Of a stretch of DNA of 46,173 nucleotides, positions 1-8,724 are shown piece after piece. The notes beneath the pieces were generated by a model that saw only the letters and a list, made by a program, of their open reading frames with translations, had not been told where the DNA came from and made no database searches. Every line of letters begins with the position of its first letter. The stretch's first letter is position 1. The position numbers and the translations under genes are program-made. This stretch comes from Nanobdellati archaeon (GTDB lineage: Archaea > Nanobdellota > Nanobdellia > UBA10117), in NCBI GenBank assembly GCA_016204275.1, contig JACQKZ010000007.1, positions 1 through 46,173 of the forward strand. The letters run 5' to 3'.

Positions 1-26
1 ATAATATATATTAAATTATATACTTA

Positions 27-362
27 TTACTTCAACTCAGCCTGCAATTCCTTTTGTAAGGCAAGCGCAGAATCTTTTGTCTTGGTTTCCTGCTTCTCAA
101 GGGTTTTAACTCGGATGTCCAGCTCAACTTTTTTGTCATCCAGCTCTTTTTTCAGCTCGTCAGCCGGCCTCTCGAGCAAAATCTCGCCGACCATTTTATA
201 TGCAGTGGATTTTGTTTTGCCCAGTTCGTTTATCGCGTTATCAACTTCTGCCAGCTGGACTTGAAACTGCTGCTTCTGCGCGCCGAACAGTGTAAGCCTC
301 TGCTGCAATAGCTGCAGCTCGCCAAGCTTCTCCTGTGCCTTTGAGCTCATTTCCCTTGCCAT
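27..362 (-). CDS. pfdB: Prefoldin beta subunit
   Basis: 111-aa coiled-coil protein with central beta-hairpin region (AYKMVGEILLERPADELKKELDDKKVELDIRVKTLEKQE) typical of archaeal prefoldin beta. Confidence 0.85.
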   Translation of the reverse strand: MAREMSSKAQEKLGELQLLQQRLTLFGAQKQQFQVQLAEVDNAINELGKTKSTAYKMVGEILLERPADELKKELDDKKVELDIRVKTLEKQETKTKDSALALQKELQAELK

Positions 363-384
363 AGTTTAGCCTAAGAAAGTCAGT

Positions 385-636
385 TTATAAGCCTTTGCCG
401 CTTTTTACTAGTTTAACAGTCCTATCCACGATTGCTAATAATCCGGCAATGCTCGAGCTTACTGCCCTAAAAGCAATCGCATCCTTCGCGGAAACTTTAA
501 TCAGCAGTTTTCCCTTCGCTTTTTTTATCACGTAGCTTGCCCGTTCTGTCTCAAAGTCTTGCTCAGGCTCGAGCGCGGAAAAGTAGGCGTCGAGAACAGT
601 TTTTTCTCCTTTGATTTCAATTGTTGAGGAAAACAT
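385..636 (-). CDS. KEOPS complex Pcc1-like subunit
   Basis: 83-aa protein; ...FSALEPEQDFETERASYVIKKAKGKLLIKVSAKDAIAFRAVSSSIAGLLAIVDRT resembles archaeal Pcc1. Confidence 0.7.
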   Translation of the reverse strand: MFSSTIEIKGEKTVLDAYFSALEPEQDFETERASYVIKKAKGKLLIKVSAKDAIAFRAVSSSIAGLLAIVDRTVKLVKSGKGL

Positions 637-727
637 ACAAATCTTGGCGTATCTTGATTTTTAAATTTAGCTGTATCTTGTGATAAGTATTTATAAGGCT
701 TTTAAACCCAAAATAAATTGTTTGCGA

Positions 728-1225
728 ATGAAAGCGATTAAACTCGGGCCGGAAGAAGTACGCCGGCTTGTTCCGGACGACAGGGTGTTTTATCTATCAA
801 AACTATCAGAATTTGTGAGCCGCGCAGGCCAGCCAGATGGCCCGCTATCTACGCCCGTTAATTTGGCAAGGTGCAGCAGTGGTGGTTTTATGATTAAAGA
901 TGGGCATCACCGCACACTGACTTCCGTTTTAACCGGCCTGCCATTGCTTGCGATAGTTGCCAGCCAGAGAGGCGTGCCGCTAGCACCGCAGTACGGCCTG
1001 AAAAAAGTAGAGGATTTGCTCTACACAGATATTGCGCAGGAACAGGCAAGATTTATAGAACAAAACCTGCCAGGCCTTTTGGCGCAGGATACGCGCAGGA
1101 CTGCAATCGAAGATGGGTTGCGAGTGTATCAAAAATATATCGAGCAAAATTCAAAGCCAATAATTCCACTATCTGCTTCTTTGGGAATGCATAAAGCAGT
1201 TTTAAATACACTTACCGAGCTTTAA
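728..1225 (+). CDS. ParB/sulfiredoxin-like domain protein
   Basis: Motif FMIKDGHHRTLTSVL resembles the ParB-N/Srx DGHHR signature; ATG at 728 preferred over the upstream GTG at 680, which overlaps an AT-rich promoter-like stretch. Confidence 0.5.
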   Translation: MKAIKLGPEEVRRLVPDDRVFYLSKLSEFVSRAGQPDGPLSTPVNLARCSSGGFMIKDGHHRTLTSVLTGLPLLAIVASQRGVPLAPQYGLKKVEDLLYTDIAQEQARFIEQNLPGLLAQDTRRTAIEDGLRVYQKYIEQNSKPIIPLSASLGMHKAVLNTLTEL

Positions 1226-1346
1226 CTAGCTTAACAACGCCTGGCCTCTTTTTTGAAATTATCCTGAAGCCGCAGTATGGGCAGATCGTCCTTCGTTCTA
1301 TGTCTTTCTTAGTAAGCTCATGGCCACAACTAAAACACTTATACAC
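1212..1346 (-). CDS. rpoP: DNA-directed RNA polymerase subunit P (Rpo12/RpoP)
   Basis: 44-aa ORF below the track cutoff: (V)YKCFSCGHELTKKDIERRTICPYCGFRIISKKRPGVVKLVKAR; CxxC...CxxC zinc ribbon; GTG start overlaps the end of L37Ae. Confidence 0.85.
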   Translation of the reverse strand: MYKCFSCGHELTKKDIERRTICPYCGFRIISKKRPGVVKLVKAR

Positions 1347-1623
1347 TTTCGCTCACCTTCTCCTCGGGCACGCTGGCGGCCAGCGGCGCTTCAAGGCTTT
1401 CCTTTGTCACGCCCGGTTCATAAGCCTTTCCCGCGAATTTTATGTGGCAGTGCCTGCAAATCCAGATGCCAGCAGATAATCGCTTGACCGTGAACTTTCC
1501 GCAGTACGGGCACTTGTGTTTTGCCTTTTGAATGCGCTCTATTTCAAGAACCTTCTTTCTTATTTTTAATCCATAGTGGGCGCCAAACCTGCCCGTTGAG
1601 CCGACTTTTTTGGTATGTGCCAT
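1339..1623 (-). CDS. rpl37ae: Ribosomal protein L37Ae (eL43)
   Basis: AHTKKVGSTGRFGAHYGLKIRKKVLEIERIQKAKHKCPYCGKFTVKRLSAGIWICRHC. Confidence 0.95.
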   Translation of the reverse strand: MAHTKKVGSTGRFGAHYGLKIRKKVLEIERIQKAKHKCPYCGKFTVKRLSAGIWICRHCHIKFAGKAYEPGVTKESLEAPLAASVPEEKVSESV

Positions 1624-1715
1624 TTCAATTTTAATGTTAAGTAGTTTTTTAAAGTATGCTTTTTAAATCTATCCTGTGCCGGCGTGGGACAATCTGGTAC
1701 TCCGCCCGCCTTGAG

Positions 1716-1819
1716 TCGGCAGCTTTTCTTTCTTGAGAAGAAAGAAACGCTCCCGGGCATCTAAAGAAAGAACCAGTGGCATCTACGATGCCACAAACTT
1801 TACTTGCCCGCAGCATGGC
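1716..1819 (+). other. tRNA intron 1 (104 nt, position 37/38)
   Basis: Lies between G37 and A38; contains hairpins TTTCTTTCTT-GAG-AAGAAAGAAA (1725-1747) and GTGGCATC-TAC-GATGCCAC (1776-1794); BHB core CUUG/CAUG pairs at 3 of 4 positions. Confidence 0.75.
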
Positions 1820-1851
1820 AGCGGGTTCCCGCAAGGGTTTCTCGGTTCAAA

Positions 1852-1904
1852 GACACAACCGAATTGCGATTCGGCTGTGCCACGCCTCTTCGAGGCTTTG
1901 GAAA
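1852..1904 (+). other. tRNA intron 2 (53 nt, T-loop, position 59/60)
   Basis: Removal restores TTCAAAT; core helix UUCA (1846-1849)/UGGA (1899-1902) stacked on the T-stem, with bulges AA|G and AA|U; two internal hairpins. Confidence 0.82.
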
Positions 1905-1968
1905 TCCGAGCGCCGGCGTTTTACACATACGATATATAGTCTGGCCTATCGAAAGGTTTATATACTAG

Positions 1969-2009
1969 TTGTGTGTTAATTACACTAAGTTAGTGTGTAA
2001 AAAACACTA
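1969..2009 (+). promoter_or_regulatory. Tandem palindromic operators (predicted NrtR sites) upstream of pncB
   Basis: TTGTGTGTTAATTACACTA (1969-1987) and TAGTGTGTAAAAAACACTA (1991-2009), just downstream of TATA-like ggtttatatac. Confidence 0.75.
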
Positions 2010-2021
2010 CTTAGGACAAAA

Positions 2022-3161
2022 ATGCAAAGCACAGCAACGCAAAAACTTGCTATTGAAACCGCGAAGTTCAGCCTGCCAGCCAGCCATGAGCCTTACACTG
2101 ATAAATATTTCCTGCGCTCAAACCAAGTGCTGAAGGGCGAAGGCATGAATCCTTACGTTAAGATGCAGGTCTTCATCCGCAAAGGCCCTGGCAGGGTTTT
2201 CGGAATTGAAGAAGCGGTTGCGATTCTGGACAAATATTCAAACATTTTCGACAAAGGCAAAGTCTTTGCATTGCCAGAAGGCTCGCAGTACAAGCCGGGC
2301 GAAGTAGTGATGCAGATTGAAGGGCCAGTTCAGGAATTTATCGAACTGGAAACTATGTACCTTGGTGCTATGGCTGGCGAGACAAGCAAGCGCGCGGGCA
2401 TTACGCTCGATTTCAGCCAGATAAAAGAAAACGCGAGAAAAGTTGTTGAAGCAGCTGAAGGGCGAACAGTAATGTACTTCGGCGCAAGGCACTGGAAGTA
2501 TGACGACGATGCAAAAATTGCAAGGGCGGCGTACGAAGGCGGAATAGACAAGGCTGCCACCGATATTGGCGCAGCAACCTTTGGCGGCAGAGGCAAGGGA
2601 ACATCGCCGCACGTTGCAATAATTATGTTCGGCGCGAAGTACGGCAGGGAAAATGCATCGCTCGAGTTTACTAAAGCATTTGACAGGCACATCGATCCAA
2701 GAATAAAACGGCTGACACTAATTGACACATTCAACCGCGAACTATCTGACTCGCGAATGATTCTGGCACAGATACCAGACAAGGTTAGTGGTTTCAGATT
2801 AGATACGTGCGGTGAAAACATTGGCGAAGGCGGAACTCTATTCAAAGGCGCAAAATACGAAACAGGAAACGGCGTTACGATTGAACTCGTAAATAACTTT
2901 TACAACCAGATGAAAGAGCTTGGCCATCCTGAAAAAGAAATTGTTCTGTCAAGCGGCTTCGCAGACGCGAAAAAAATCGCCGCATTCACTGCCGCAGAAA
3001 AAAGACTTGGGCACAAACTTTTCGACGGGCTTGGCATCGGCGGGCTCTACAATTCAATCGAAACAAAAGCTGACACGGTGGAAGTGGACGGCATGCGCAT
3101 CTCAAAGGCAGGCCGGTTCTTCAGGCCAATCGAAAGGCTGGAAGAGGTGGTGCTGGAATGA
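2022..3161 (+). CDS. pncB: Nicotinate phosphoribosyltransferase
   Basis: Archaeal-type NAPRTase motifs: EPYTDKYFLRSNQVL, FGARHWKYDDDAKIARAAYEGG, LIDTFNRE, VSGFRLDTCGEN, IVLSSGFADAKKI, GLGIGGLYNS. Confidence 0.85.
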   Translation: MQSTATQKLAIETAKFSLPASHEPYTDKYFLRSNQVLKGEGMNPYVKMQVFIRKGPGRVFGIEEAVAILDKYSNIFDKGKVFALPEGSQYKPGEVVMQIEGPVQEFIELETMYLGAMAGETSKRAGITLDFSQIKENARKVVEAAEGRTVMYFGARHWKYDDDAKIARAAYEGGIDKAATDIGAATFGGRGKGTSPHVAIIMFGAKYGRENASLEFTKAFDRHIDPRIKRLTLIDTFNRELSDSRMILAQIPDKVSGFRLDTCGENIGEGGTLFKGAKYETGNGVTIELVNNFYNQMKELGHPEKEIVLSSGFADAKKIAAFTAAEKRLGHKLFDGLGIGGLYNSIETKADTVEVDGMRISKAGRFFRPIERLEEVVLE

Positions 3162-3589
3162 AAAACTATTTTGTGCTTTATGAAAGATGGGTAAAAACTG
3201 AGCAGGAGAAAAAATATGGTGCAAGACAACTATATGCATCAAAAAAAGAATTCCAAAAATTTCCATTAGCAGTAAGATTTGCTACACAAAAAGTGCCAGT
3301 GCTTGTTGTAGCAAGATTGCCATTAACAAAAGAAGCAGGTCAATTTGTAAAACAAGCTGACACAAACTATGTAGTTGCAGCAGAGTTTTTGAGCAAGTAC
3401 AGTCACACAGACTACTCCGGCGACACAGAAGGGCTTCACACTTGGGATGTTATAAAATGCAAGCAAAGCGAACTTGAGGCCACGGTTGAGATGCTTGCCA
3501 GAGAGGAAAATAATGAACGTGGTCCTTGGGTAAAGGGAATTCTTGTCGGTCTCGAGGTGGACATCTTTACGCATGGGGTAAAAAAATGA
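3158..3589 (+). CDS. Conserved hypothetical protein in NAD operon
   Basis: 143-aa ORF with 4-bp ATGA overlaps at both ends. Confidence 0.6.
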   Translation: MKNYFVLYERWVKTEQEKKYGARQLYASKKEFQKFPLAVRFATQKVPVLVVARLPLTKEAGQFVKQADTNYVVAAEFLSKYSHTDYSGDTEGLHTWDVIKCKQSELEATVEMLAREENNERGPWVKGILVGLEVDIFTHGVKK

Positions 3590-4239
3590 AACTATTATTT
3601 TGGAACGTAGACACGCAAAAAGATTTTATGCACAAAACCGGCTCGCTCTACGTGCCAGGCGCAGAAAAAATAATTCCAAATTTAATGAGACTTACACAGT
3701 ACGCGCGCGAACACAAACAACAAATAATACTATCGCGCGATACACATGATAAAAATTCTGCAGAATTAAAAAGAAATGGCGGCATCTTTCCAGACCATTG
3801 CATGTCTAAAACCGAAGGCTACAAAAATATTCCGGAAACCGAGCCAAAAAATCTATTAGTCATACCAACCACAGAAGGCACATCAATGGCTTTTCTGGAA
3901 AGCGAATTCAATTATTCTCCAACACTTAACAAAATACTGTCGCATTCTGGCGAACTTGTATTTGAAAAAGACAGCAATGATGTTTTCAATAATTATTATG
4001 CTGGCGCATTTGTTGCCAATTCAAAAGCAGAAGCTGCCGTAGTTTACGGAGTTGCTACTGATTACTGCGTTAAATGTGCAGCGCTCGGCCTTAGAAAAGC
4101 CGGCTTAGAAGTCTATCTCGTAACAGATGCAATCGCCGCGGTTGATAAAAAAGGCGGCAAGTCTGCGCTGGAAGAAATGATTGCTGCCGGAGTAAAGCCA
4201 GTTACTACAAATCAAGTTTTAAGAGGTGAGTTGAAATGA
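3586..4239 (+). CDS. pncA: Nicotinamidase / isochorismatase-family hydrolase
   Basis: WNVDTQKDFM, SRDTHD, FPDHCM, VVYGVATDYCVKCAALGLRKAG catalytic signatures. Confidence 0.9.
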   Translation: MKLLFWNVDTQKDFMHKTGSLYVPGAEKIIPNLMRLTQYAREHKQQIILSRDTHDKNSAELKRNGGIFPDHCMSKTEGYKNIPETEPKNLLVIPTTEGTSMAFLESEFNYSPTLNKILSHSGELVFEKDSNDVFNNYYAGAFVANSKAEAAVVYGVATDYCVKCAALGLRKAGLEVYLVTDAIAAVDKKGGKSALEEMIAAGVKPVTTNQVLRGELK

Positions 4240-5507
4240 AAACCGAAGAAGCAAGAAAACTTTACGAAAGCGGAAGAACAGACGAACTGCTTGGCCTGCA
4301 GAACTTGCCAGGCGGGCTTGAAGGTGTTGTTGACAAGCTAACTGGTTTTATCAAAAGCAAAACAACAAAAGGTGTCATAGGAATTTCCGGCGGAGTGGAT
4401 TCTGCGCTGATTGCGGTATTATCTGTAAAGGCGCTCGGAAAAGAAAATGTTTACGGATTGATTATGCCATCCGCAACATCAGCTCCTGAAGAAACAAGAG
4501 ACGCAATCGCGCAGGCCGAGAAGCTCGGAATAAAATATTCTGTCATTAACATACAAGACATCGTGGACGCATACAGCAAAATCGGATTTATGTCTGACGT
4601 GCCATGGGGTGAAAGACAGCCGAGCACATTGGGAAATGCAAAGCCGCGCATGAGAATGGCGCTGTTGTATGGCTGGGCAAACCAGAATGGCGGCATGGTC
4701 ATCGGCACTGATAATAAAACAGAAGGGACAGACCATGGCGTTGGTTACTTTACAAAATTCGGGGACGGCGGAGTTGATATGAATCCAATTGGAGGTTTGT
4801 ACAAAACACAAGTCTGGCAGCTTTCAGAACACGTTGGAGTCCTGCCATCAATAGTAAAGAGGCCGCCAACAGCAGGCCTGCGGCTCGGGCAGACAGACGA
4901 AGGCGAGCTGGGCATAAGCTACAGGGCGCTTGACAAGGTTTTGCTTGGCATCGAGCTGGGTGTGGCAGATGATACTATTGCGAGTGTTGCGGGTGTCCGC
5001 AAAGATAAAATAGCAGAAATCCGCGCAAGGCAAAGAAAAAACGCGCATAAAGGTGAAATGCCGCCAAGCATTGCTGTCGTAAACTATGAATCACAAACAC
5101 ATACAGCACACAAATCGCCCATCGTTACTGTTGATGCAATAATGAAATACGGCGACAAATATGTCCTAATCCGGCGCGGCCACACGCCGTTCAATGGCAT
5201 GCTTGCCTTTCCAGGCGGTCACGTAGAATATGAAAAAGAAACCTGCGAAGAAGCGGCAATCCGCGAAGCAAAAGAAGAAACAGGGCTGGATTTTAAAATT
5301 AATGGACTGCTCGGTGTTTGGTCTGCCCCGAACCGCGATCCACGGGGACACTATGCAACTTTAGTTTTCTTTGGCGAAGGAACCGGAACGCCAAAAGCAG
5401 GAGATGACGCATCAGAAGTCATTCTGCTTGGCAGGCCAGAAGTGAAAAATCTTGCATTTGACCACGATGAAATATGGGAGGCTTACTTGAAATGGGTAGG
5501 CAAGTGA
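4236..5507 (+). CDS. nadE: NAD synthetase fused to a C-terminal Nudix hydrolase domain
   Basis: N-terminal GISGGVDSAL and TDNKTEGTDHGVGYFTKFGDGGVDMNPIGGLYKTQV; C-terminal Nudix box GGHVEYEKETCEEAAIREAKEETGL. Confidence 0.93.
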   Translation: MKTEEARKLYESGRTDELLGLQNLPGGLEGVVDKLTGFIKSKTTKGVIGISGGVDSALIAVLSVKALGKENVYGLIMPSATSAPEETRDAIAQAEKLGIKYSVINIQDIVDAYSKIGFMSDVPWGERQPSTLGNAKPRMRMALLYGWANQNGGMVIGTDNKTEGTDHGVGYFTKFGDGGVDMNPIGGLYKTQVWQLSEHVGVLPSIVKRPPTAGLRLGQTDEGELGISYRALDKVLLGIELGVADDTIASVAGVRKDKIAEIRARQRKNAHKGEMPPSIAVVNYESQTHTAHKSPIVTVDAIMKYGDKYVLIRRGHTPFNGMLAFPGGHVEYEKETCEEAAIREAKEETGLDFKINGLLGVWSAPNRDPRGHYATLVFFGEGTGTPKAGDDASEVILLGRPEVKNLAFDHDEIWEAYLKWVGK

Positions 5508-6061
5508 GCGGCCGTGCCGGAATGATTGCAAGGTTCAAGCCAGTCCATCTTGGCCATGCCTCAATACTCGAAGCAATGTGCGAGCAGGCATCTGAAGTAA
5601 TAATCGGGCTTGGCAGTTCAAATGTTTGTGATTTGAGAAATCCGTTTACTGCAAAGGAATCTGCGGAAATGATTGGCTTAGTTTTGAAAAAAAGATTTTC
5701 TAACTACGCATTTGTTGAAATTCCGGATTTGAATAACGGCCAGAAATGGCGCGGGCTTGCTGTCAGCTTATTCGGAAAACTAGATTATTTTGTTACCGCA
5801 AATGACTACGTGCGCGAATTGCTGAAGGACGATTACAAAATAATACATCCACTGGAAATAATTCCAGAGGACAGGCGCGTGCCAGTAGACGGAACACTTG
5901 TTCGGATTACTATGGCAAAAGGCGGCGAATGGGAACGATTAGTTCCTGCAGAAGTTTCAAAATATATAAAAGAAAATAAAATGGAAGAGCGATTTTGCGC
6001 AGAGTACGGGCTTGCAACCTTGGCCAGAAATGCAGAAAGATTACTGGAGGCCACAGCATGA
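5492..6061 (+). CDS. nadM: Nicotinamide-nucleotide adenylyltransferase-like (NadM family)
   Basis: ARFKPVHLGHASIL nucleotidyltransferase motif; position in NAD operon; ATG 5492 overlaps nadE stop. Confidence 0.8.
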   Translation: MGRQVSGRAGMIARFKPVHLGHASILEAMCEQASEVIIGLGSSNVCDLRNPFTAKESAEMIGLVLKKRFSNYAFVEIPDLNNGQKWRGLAVSLFGKLDYFVTANDYVRELLKDDYKIIHPLEIIPEDRRVPVDGTLVRITMAKGGEWERLVPAEVSKYIKENKMEERFCAEYGLATLARNAERLLEATA

Positions 6062-6819
6062 TTCTCGGCAGTTACGAAATTGTAAGGCAGATTGCCCAGG
6101 GCGGCTTTGGAAAAACCTACGAAGCGCGGCACATTTTGCTTGATGAGAAGGCCTGCCTAAAACAAAACTCAAAAATTACAAAGGACGATGCTGAACTTCT
6201 AAAACGAGAAGCAAAGCTAATGTGGAATGTCAACCACTACTCATTGCCGGCCATGCGTGATTTCCTGCAGGCAGGCGATGGAAGCTATGTTTTGGCAATG
6301 CAATTTATTGAGGGCAAAGAACTGCAAAAAGCAATTGACAAGCACAAGGCCCTGGAGCCGGAAACTGTCTGCTGGATTTCTCAGCGCCTGCTGCACGCGC
6401 TCTACTACCTGCACCACGCAGGCATAATACACGGAGATGTAAAGCCAGGCAACGTTATTGTCCAGCCAAGGACGCACAACGCTGTTTTAGTTGACTATGG
6501 CCTGTCAACATTCATGCCAAAAGCAAATTCATCTGCTGTGGGGCACACCGCGCTCTTCGCAGCCCCTGAAGTTTTGGAAGGCAAGCCACCAATTCCAGCA
6601 TCTGACATTTACTCGCTTGGCCTGACAATGTTGTTTGCGCTTGGGGGAGACCCGGTTGCAAAAACATTTCCTGCTGGCATTCCAAAAAAACTCGAGGAGT
6701 TCATAAGTGAAACGCTGCTTTACGATCCTGCAGGCCGGCCTGAATGGGAAAAGACGGACTTAGTAAAACGGCTGTCTGACATCCGGCAGGAGGCATTTGG
6801 CAGGAGACACACATTGTAA
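6058..6819 (+). CDS. Serine/threonine protein kinase
   Basis: GGFGKTYEA Gly-loop, ACLK, HGDVKPGNVIV, VDYGLS, AAPEVL, SDIYSLGLTM. Confidence 0.87.
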   Translation: MILGSYEIVRQIAQGGFGKTYEARHILLDEKACLKQNSKITKDDAELLKREAKLMWNVNHYSLPAMRDFLQAGDGSYVLAMQFIEGKELQKAIDKHKALEPETVCWISQRLLHALYYLHHAGIIHGDVKPGNVIVQPRTHNAVLVDYGLSTFMPKANSSAVGHTALFAAPEVLEGKPPIPASDIYSLGLTMLFALGGDPVAKTFPAGIPKKLEEFISETLLYDPAGRPEWEKTDLVKRLSDIRQEAFGRRHTL

Positions 6820-6833
6820 GTTTACAACTTGCT

Positions 6834-6852
6834 TAGTGTGAAAAATACAATA
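6834..6852 (+). promoter_or_regulatory. Degenerate copy of the NAD-regulon palindrome
   Basis: TAGTGTGAAAAATACAATA, aligned to TAGTGTnTTAAnTACACTA. Confidence 0.45.
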
Positions 6853-6865
6853 AAAGGTGAGAAAA

Positions 6866-7816
6866 ATGTACACATGGGGAGACGATATAAGTACCTGGAA
6901 ACGTCCAGGCAGTTACGACTATGGCTCTGCAAAAAGAGCCTACGTGGACCCTACAAAACCTGCAAGTCCACGAAGTTACAGCAGAAGGGTTGATGGCCCG
7001 GATATGGGCGTTGTTGACCCTAAAAAAGATATTTCAAGCGACAGCAAAAATCCAGTGATTGTCGGGATAGACTGCACTGGCTCTATGCAGGAATGGCCTG
7101 CGGAAATTTTTGACAGGCTGCCATTGTTTTGCCAGACGCTGGCGAAATACAAGCCAGATGTTGAAATAGCATTTGCAGTAATCGGTGACGCAAACTCTGA
7201 TGAATACCCGCTGCAGGTTGCAAAATTCGGAAAAGGCACGGAGCTCGACACAATCCTGAAGTCCTTTTATCCGGAGGGCGGTGGCGGTGGCCAGCACTTT
7301 GAAAGCTACGAGCTTTTTGCGCACTATGTGCAAAACCATGTTAAAACGCCAAACGCAGTCTCGCCATTCCTGCTAGTCATGGGAGACGAAGGGTTTTACA
7401 AACAAGTTGATCCTGCGCAGGCAAGGCATTACATGGGCGACAATCTGCAAGGGCCTGAGGATTCGGCAGGCATCTGGAAATCCCTCACGCAAAAGTACGA
7501 CACATACCTGTTGCACAAGGAATATGAAAATGCCGCACTAGATACAGAGATCACAGAACAATGGAGCGGTGTCCTTGGCGGGCAGAAAGTGCTTCGTGTT
7601 CCGTCAAAAGAAAGGGCTGTTGATGTCGCACTTGGGTTAATCGCAAAAAAATGGGGAAACTACAGCGACTTCACGAAAAACATGGGTTCGCGGCACGGCT
7701 CTGGAACTGTAGCATCAGTACTGGACTCGATACGCGGTGTTCCCGCACCAGGGAGCTCGCTTGACTCTGCTCTTTTGGGCAGCAAGAGCGGCCGCGACAG
7801 CAAGAGGCTGGCTTAA
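6866..7816 (+). CDS. VWA-like domain protein
   Basis: VIVGIDCTGSMQEWPAEIF MIDAS-like motif; ATG 6866 preceded by ggtgag. Confidence 0.6.
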   Translation: MYTWGDDISTWKRPGSYDYGSAKRAYVDPTKPASPRSYSRRVDGPDMGVVDPKKDISSDSKNPVIVGIDCTGSMQEWPAEIFDRLPLFCQTLAKYKPDVEIAFAVIGDANSDEYPLQVAKFGKGTELDTILKSFYPEGGGGGQHFESYELFAHYVQNHVKTPNAVSPFLLVMGDEGFYKQVDPAQARHYMGDNLQGPEDSAGIWKSLTQKYDTYLLHKEYENAALDTEITEQWSGVLGGQKVLRVPSKERAVDVALGLIAKKWGNYSDFTKNMGSRHGSGTVASVLDSIRGVPAPGSSLDSALLGSKSGRDSKRLA

Positions 7817-8724
7817 TGAAAACAACTGCAATAGTTACAGTTCCACCGTACGCTCCGTTCATAAAAGAAGTTGCAGGCCACCCAATCGTGTCCGGCTTGC
7901 GGCTAAATACGGTGATGCCAACAAAAGAACCGCTGGAAGAATTGCTCCGGCAGCTGAATGAAGAAGCATGTGGCAAGCCGCTCTGGATTGACCTGAAGGG
8001 CCGGCAGCTGCGGACTGTAACTTATGCGGTGCCTCCGTTTACGGAGATAAAAGTAAGCCACAGCATAAAAGTAAAAACGCCAGTGACGGCATATTTCGGG
8101 AACGGCGATGAAACTGCAACTCTTGTTGCGGTGGATGGCAACAAATTGATTTTTCAAGACGGGCCGCGCAGGGTTGTCGGCCCGGGAGAATCAATCAACA
8201 TCATCGACAGGTCTTTAGAAATTGCTGGCTATTTTACTGAAACAGATTTGAAATACATAGAAGCCGCGAAAAAAGCCGGCCTGCATAACTACATGTTGTC
8301 GTTTGTGGAATCCGAAAGCGACATAGAATCCCTGGTGAAGTTGGACAAGGATGCAGTTGCAGTTGCAAAAATCGAATCGCAAAAGGGTTTAAATTTTGTA
8401 GGCAAAAATTATAAAAGCGGCAGGCTCATGGCAGCCTGCGGCGACCTTTATGTTGAAGTTGGCAGGCCACACAAAATTCTTGATGCAGTTGAAGACATAA
8501 TTGCAAAAGATAAAAACGCAATAATGGCCTCGCGAATTTTTCCTTCGCTTGTTGACTCGCCAGTGCCAGCCTTCCAGGACATATTAGCAGTTGGCTATGC
8601 AATTAGGCTTGGCTATGAAACATTTATGTTTGGCGATGAGATCTGCATGCGCCGCGAGTCAATCTTGGGCGGATTAAACTTGCTAGAACACATCGCAAAT
8701 AACTTTGAGCGCAAAAGTAAATGA
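7816..8724 (+). CDS. Pyruvate kinase-like / PEP-binding TIM-barrel protein
   Basis: VAVAKIESQKGLNFV...LMAACGDLYVEVGRPHKILDAVEDI...MASRIFPSL resembles the pyruvate kinase C-lobe. Confidence 0.6.
   Translation: MKTTAIVTVPPYAPFIKEVAGHPIVSGLRLNTVMPTKEPLEELLRQLNEEACGKPLWIDLKGRQLRTVTYAVPPFTEIKVSHSIKVKTPVTAYFGNGDETATLVAVDGNKLIFQDGPRRVVGPGESINIIDRSLEIAGYFTETDLKYIEAAKKAGLHNYMLSFVESESDIESLVKLDKDAVAVAKIESQKGLNFVGKNYKSGRLMAACGDLYVEVGRPHKILDAVEDIIAKDKNAIMASRIFPSLVDSPVPAFQDILAVGYAIRLGYETFMFGDEICMRRESILGGLNLLEHIANNFERKSK

Larger units (their letters stand above)
1678..1918 (+). tRNA. tRNA-Ser(UGA) with two introns; exons 1678-1715, 1820-1851, 1905-1918
   Basis: Acceptor GCCGGCG (1678-1684)/CGCCGGC (1911-1917), discriminator G1918; D-arm GGA..TCC with A14, GG, A21; anticodon stem CCCGC/GCGGG (1705-1709/1821-1825); spliced loop CUUGAGA; class II variable arm CCC-GCAA-GGG; T-stem CTCGG/CCGAG (1841-1845/1906-1910); spliced T-loop TTCAAAT. 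Spliced length 84 nt. Confidence 0.87.

Noticed and set aside
1678-1918. Reading the anticodon as GAG (tRNA-Leu)
   Set aside because: Would shift the anticodon loop; discriminator G and loop CUUGAGA fit tRNA-Ser(UGA) better.
1566-1979. ORFs in the track (64, 61, 68 and 67 aa) over 1566-1979
   Set aside because: They overlap the tRNA-Ser gene, its introns and the pncB promoter, with no protein-like features.
2238-2845. Antisense ORFs inside pncB and similar long antisense ORFs elsewhere (e.g. 29473-30105, 33502-34065, 40224-40784)
   Set aside because: Shadow ORFs opposite well-supported coding genes.
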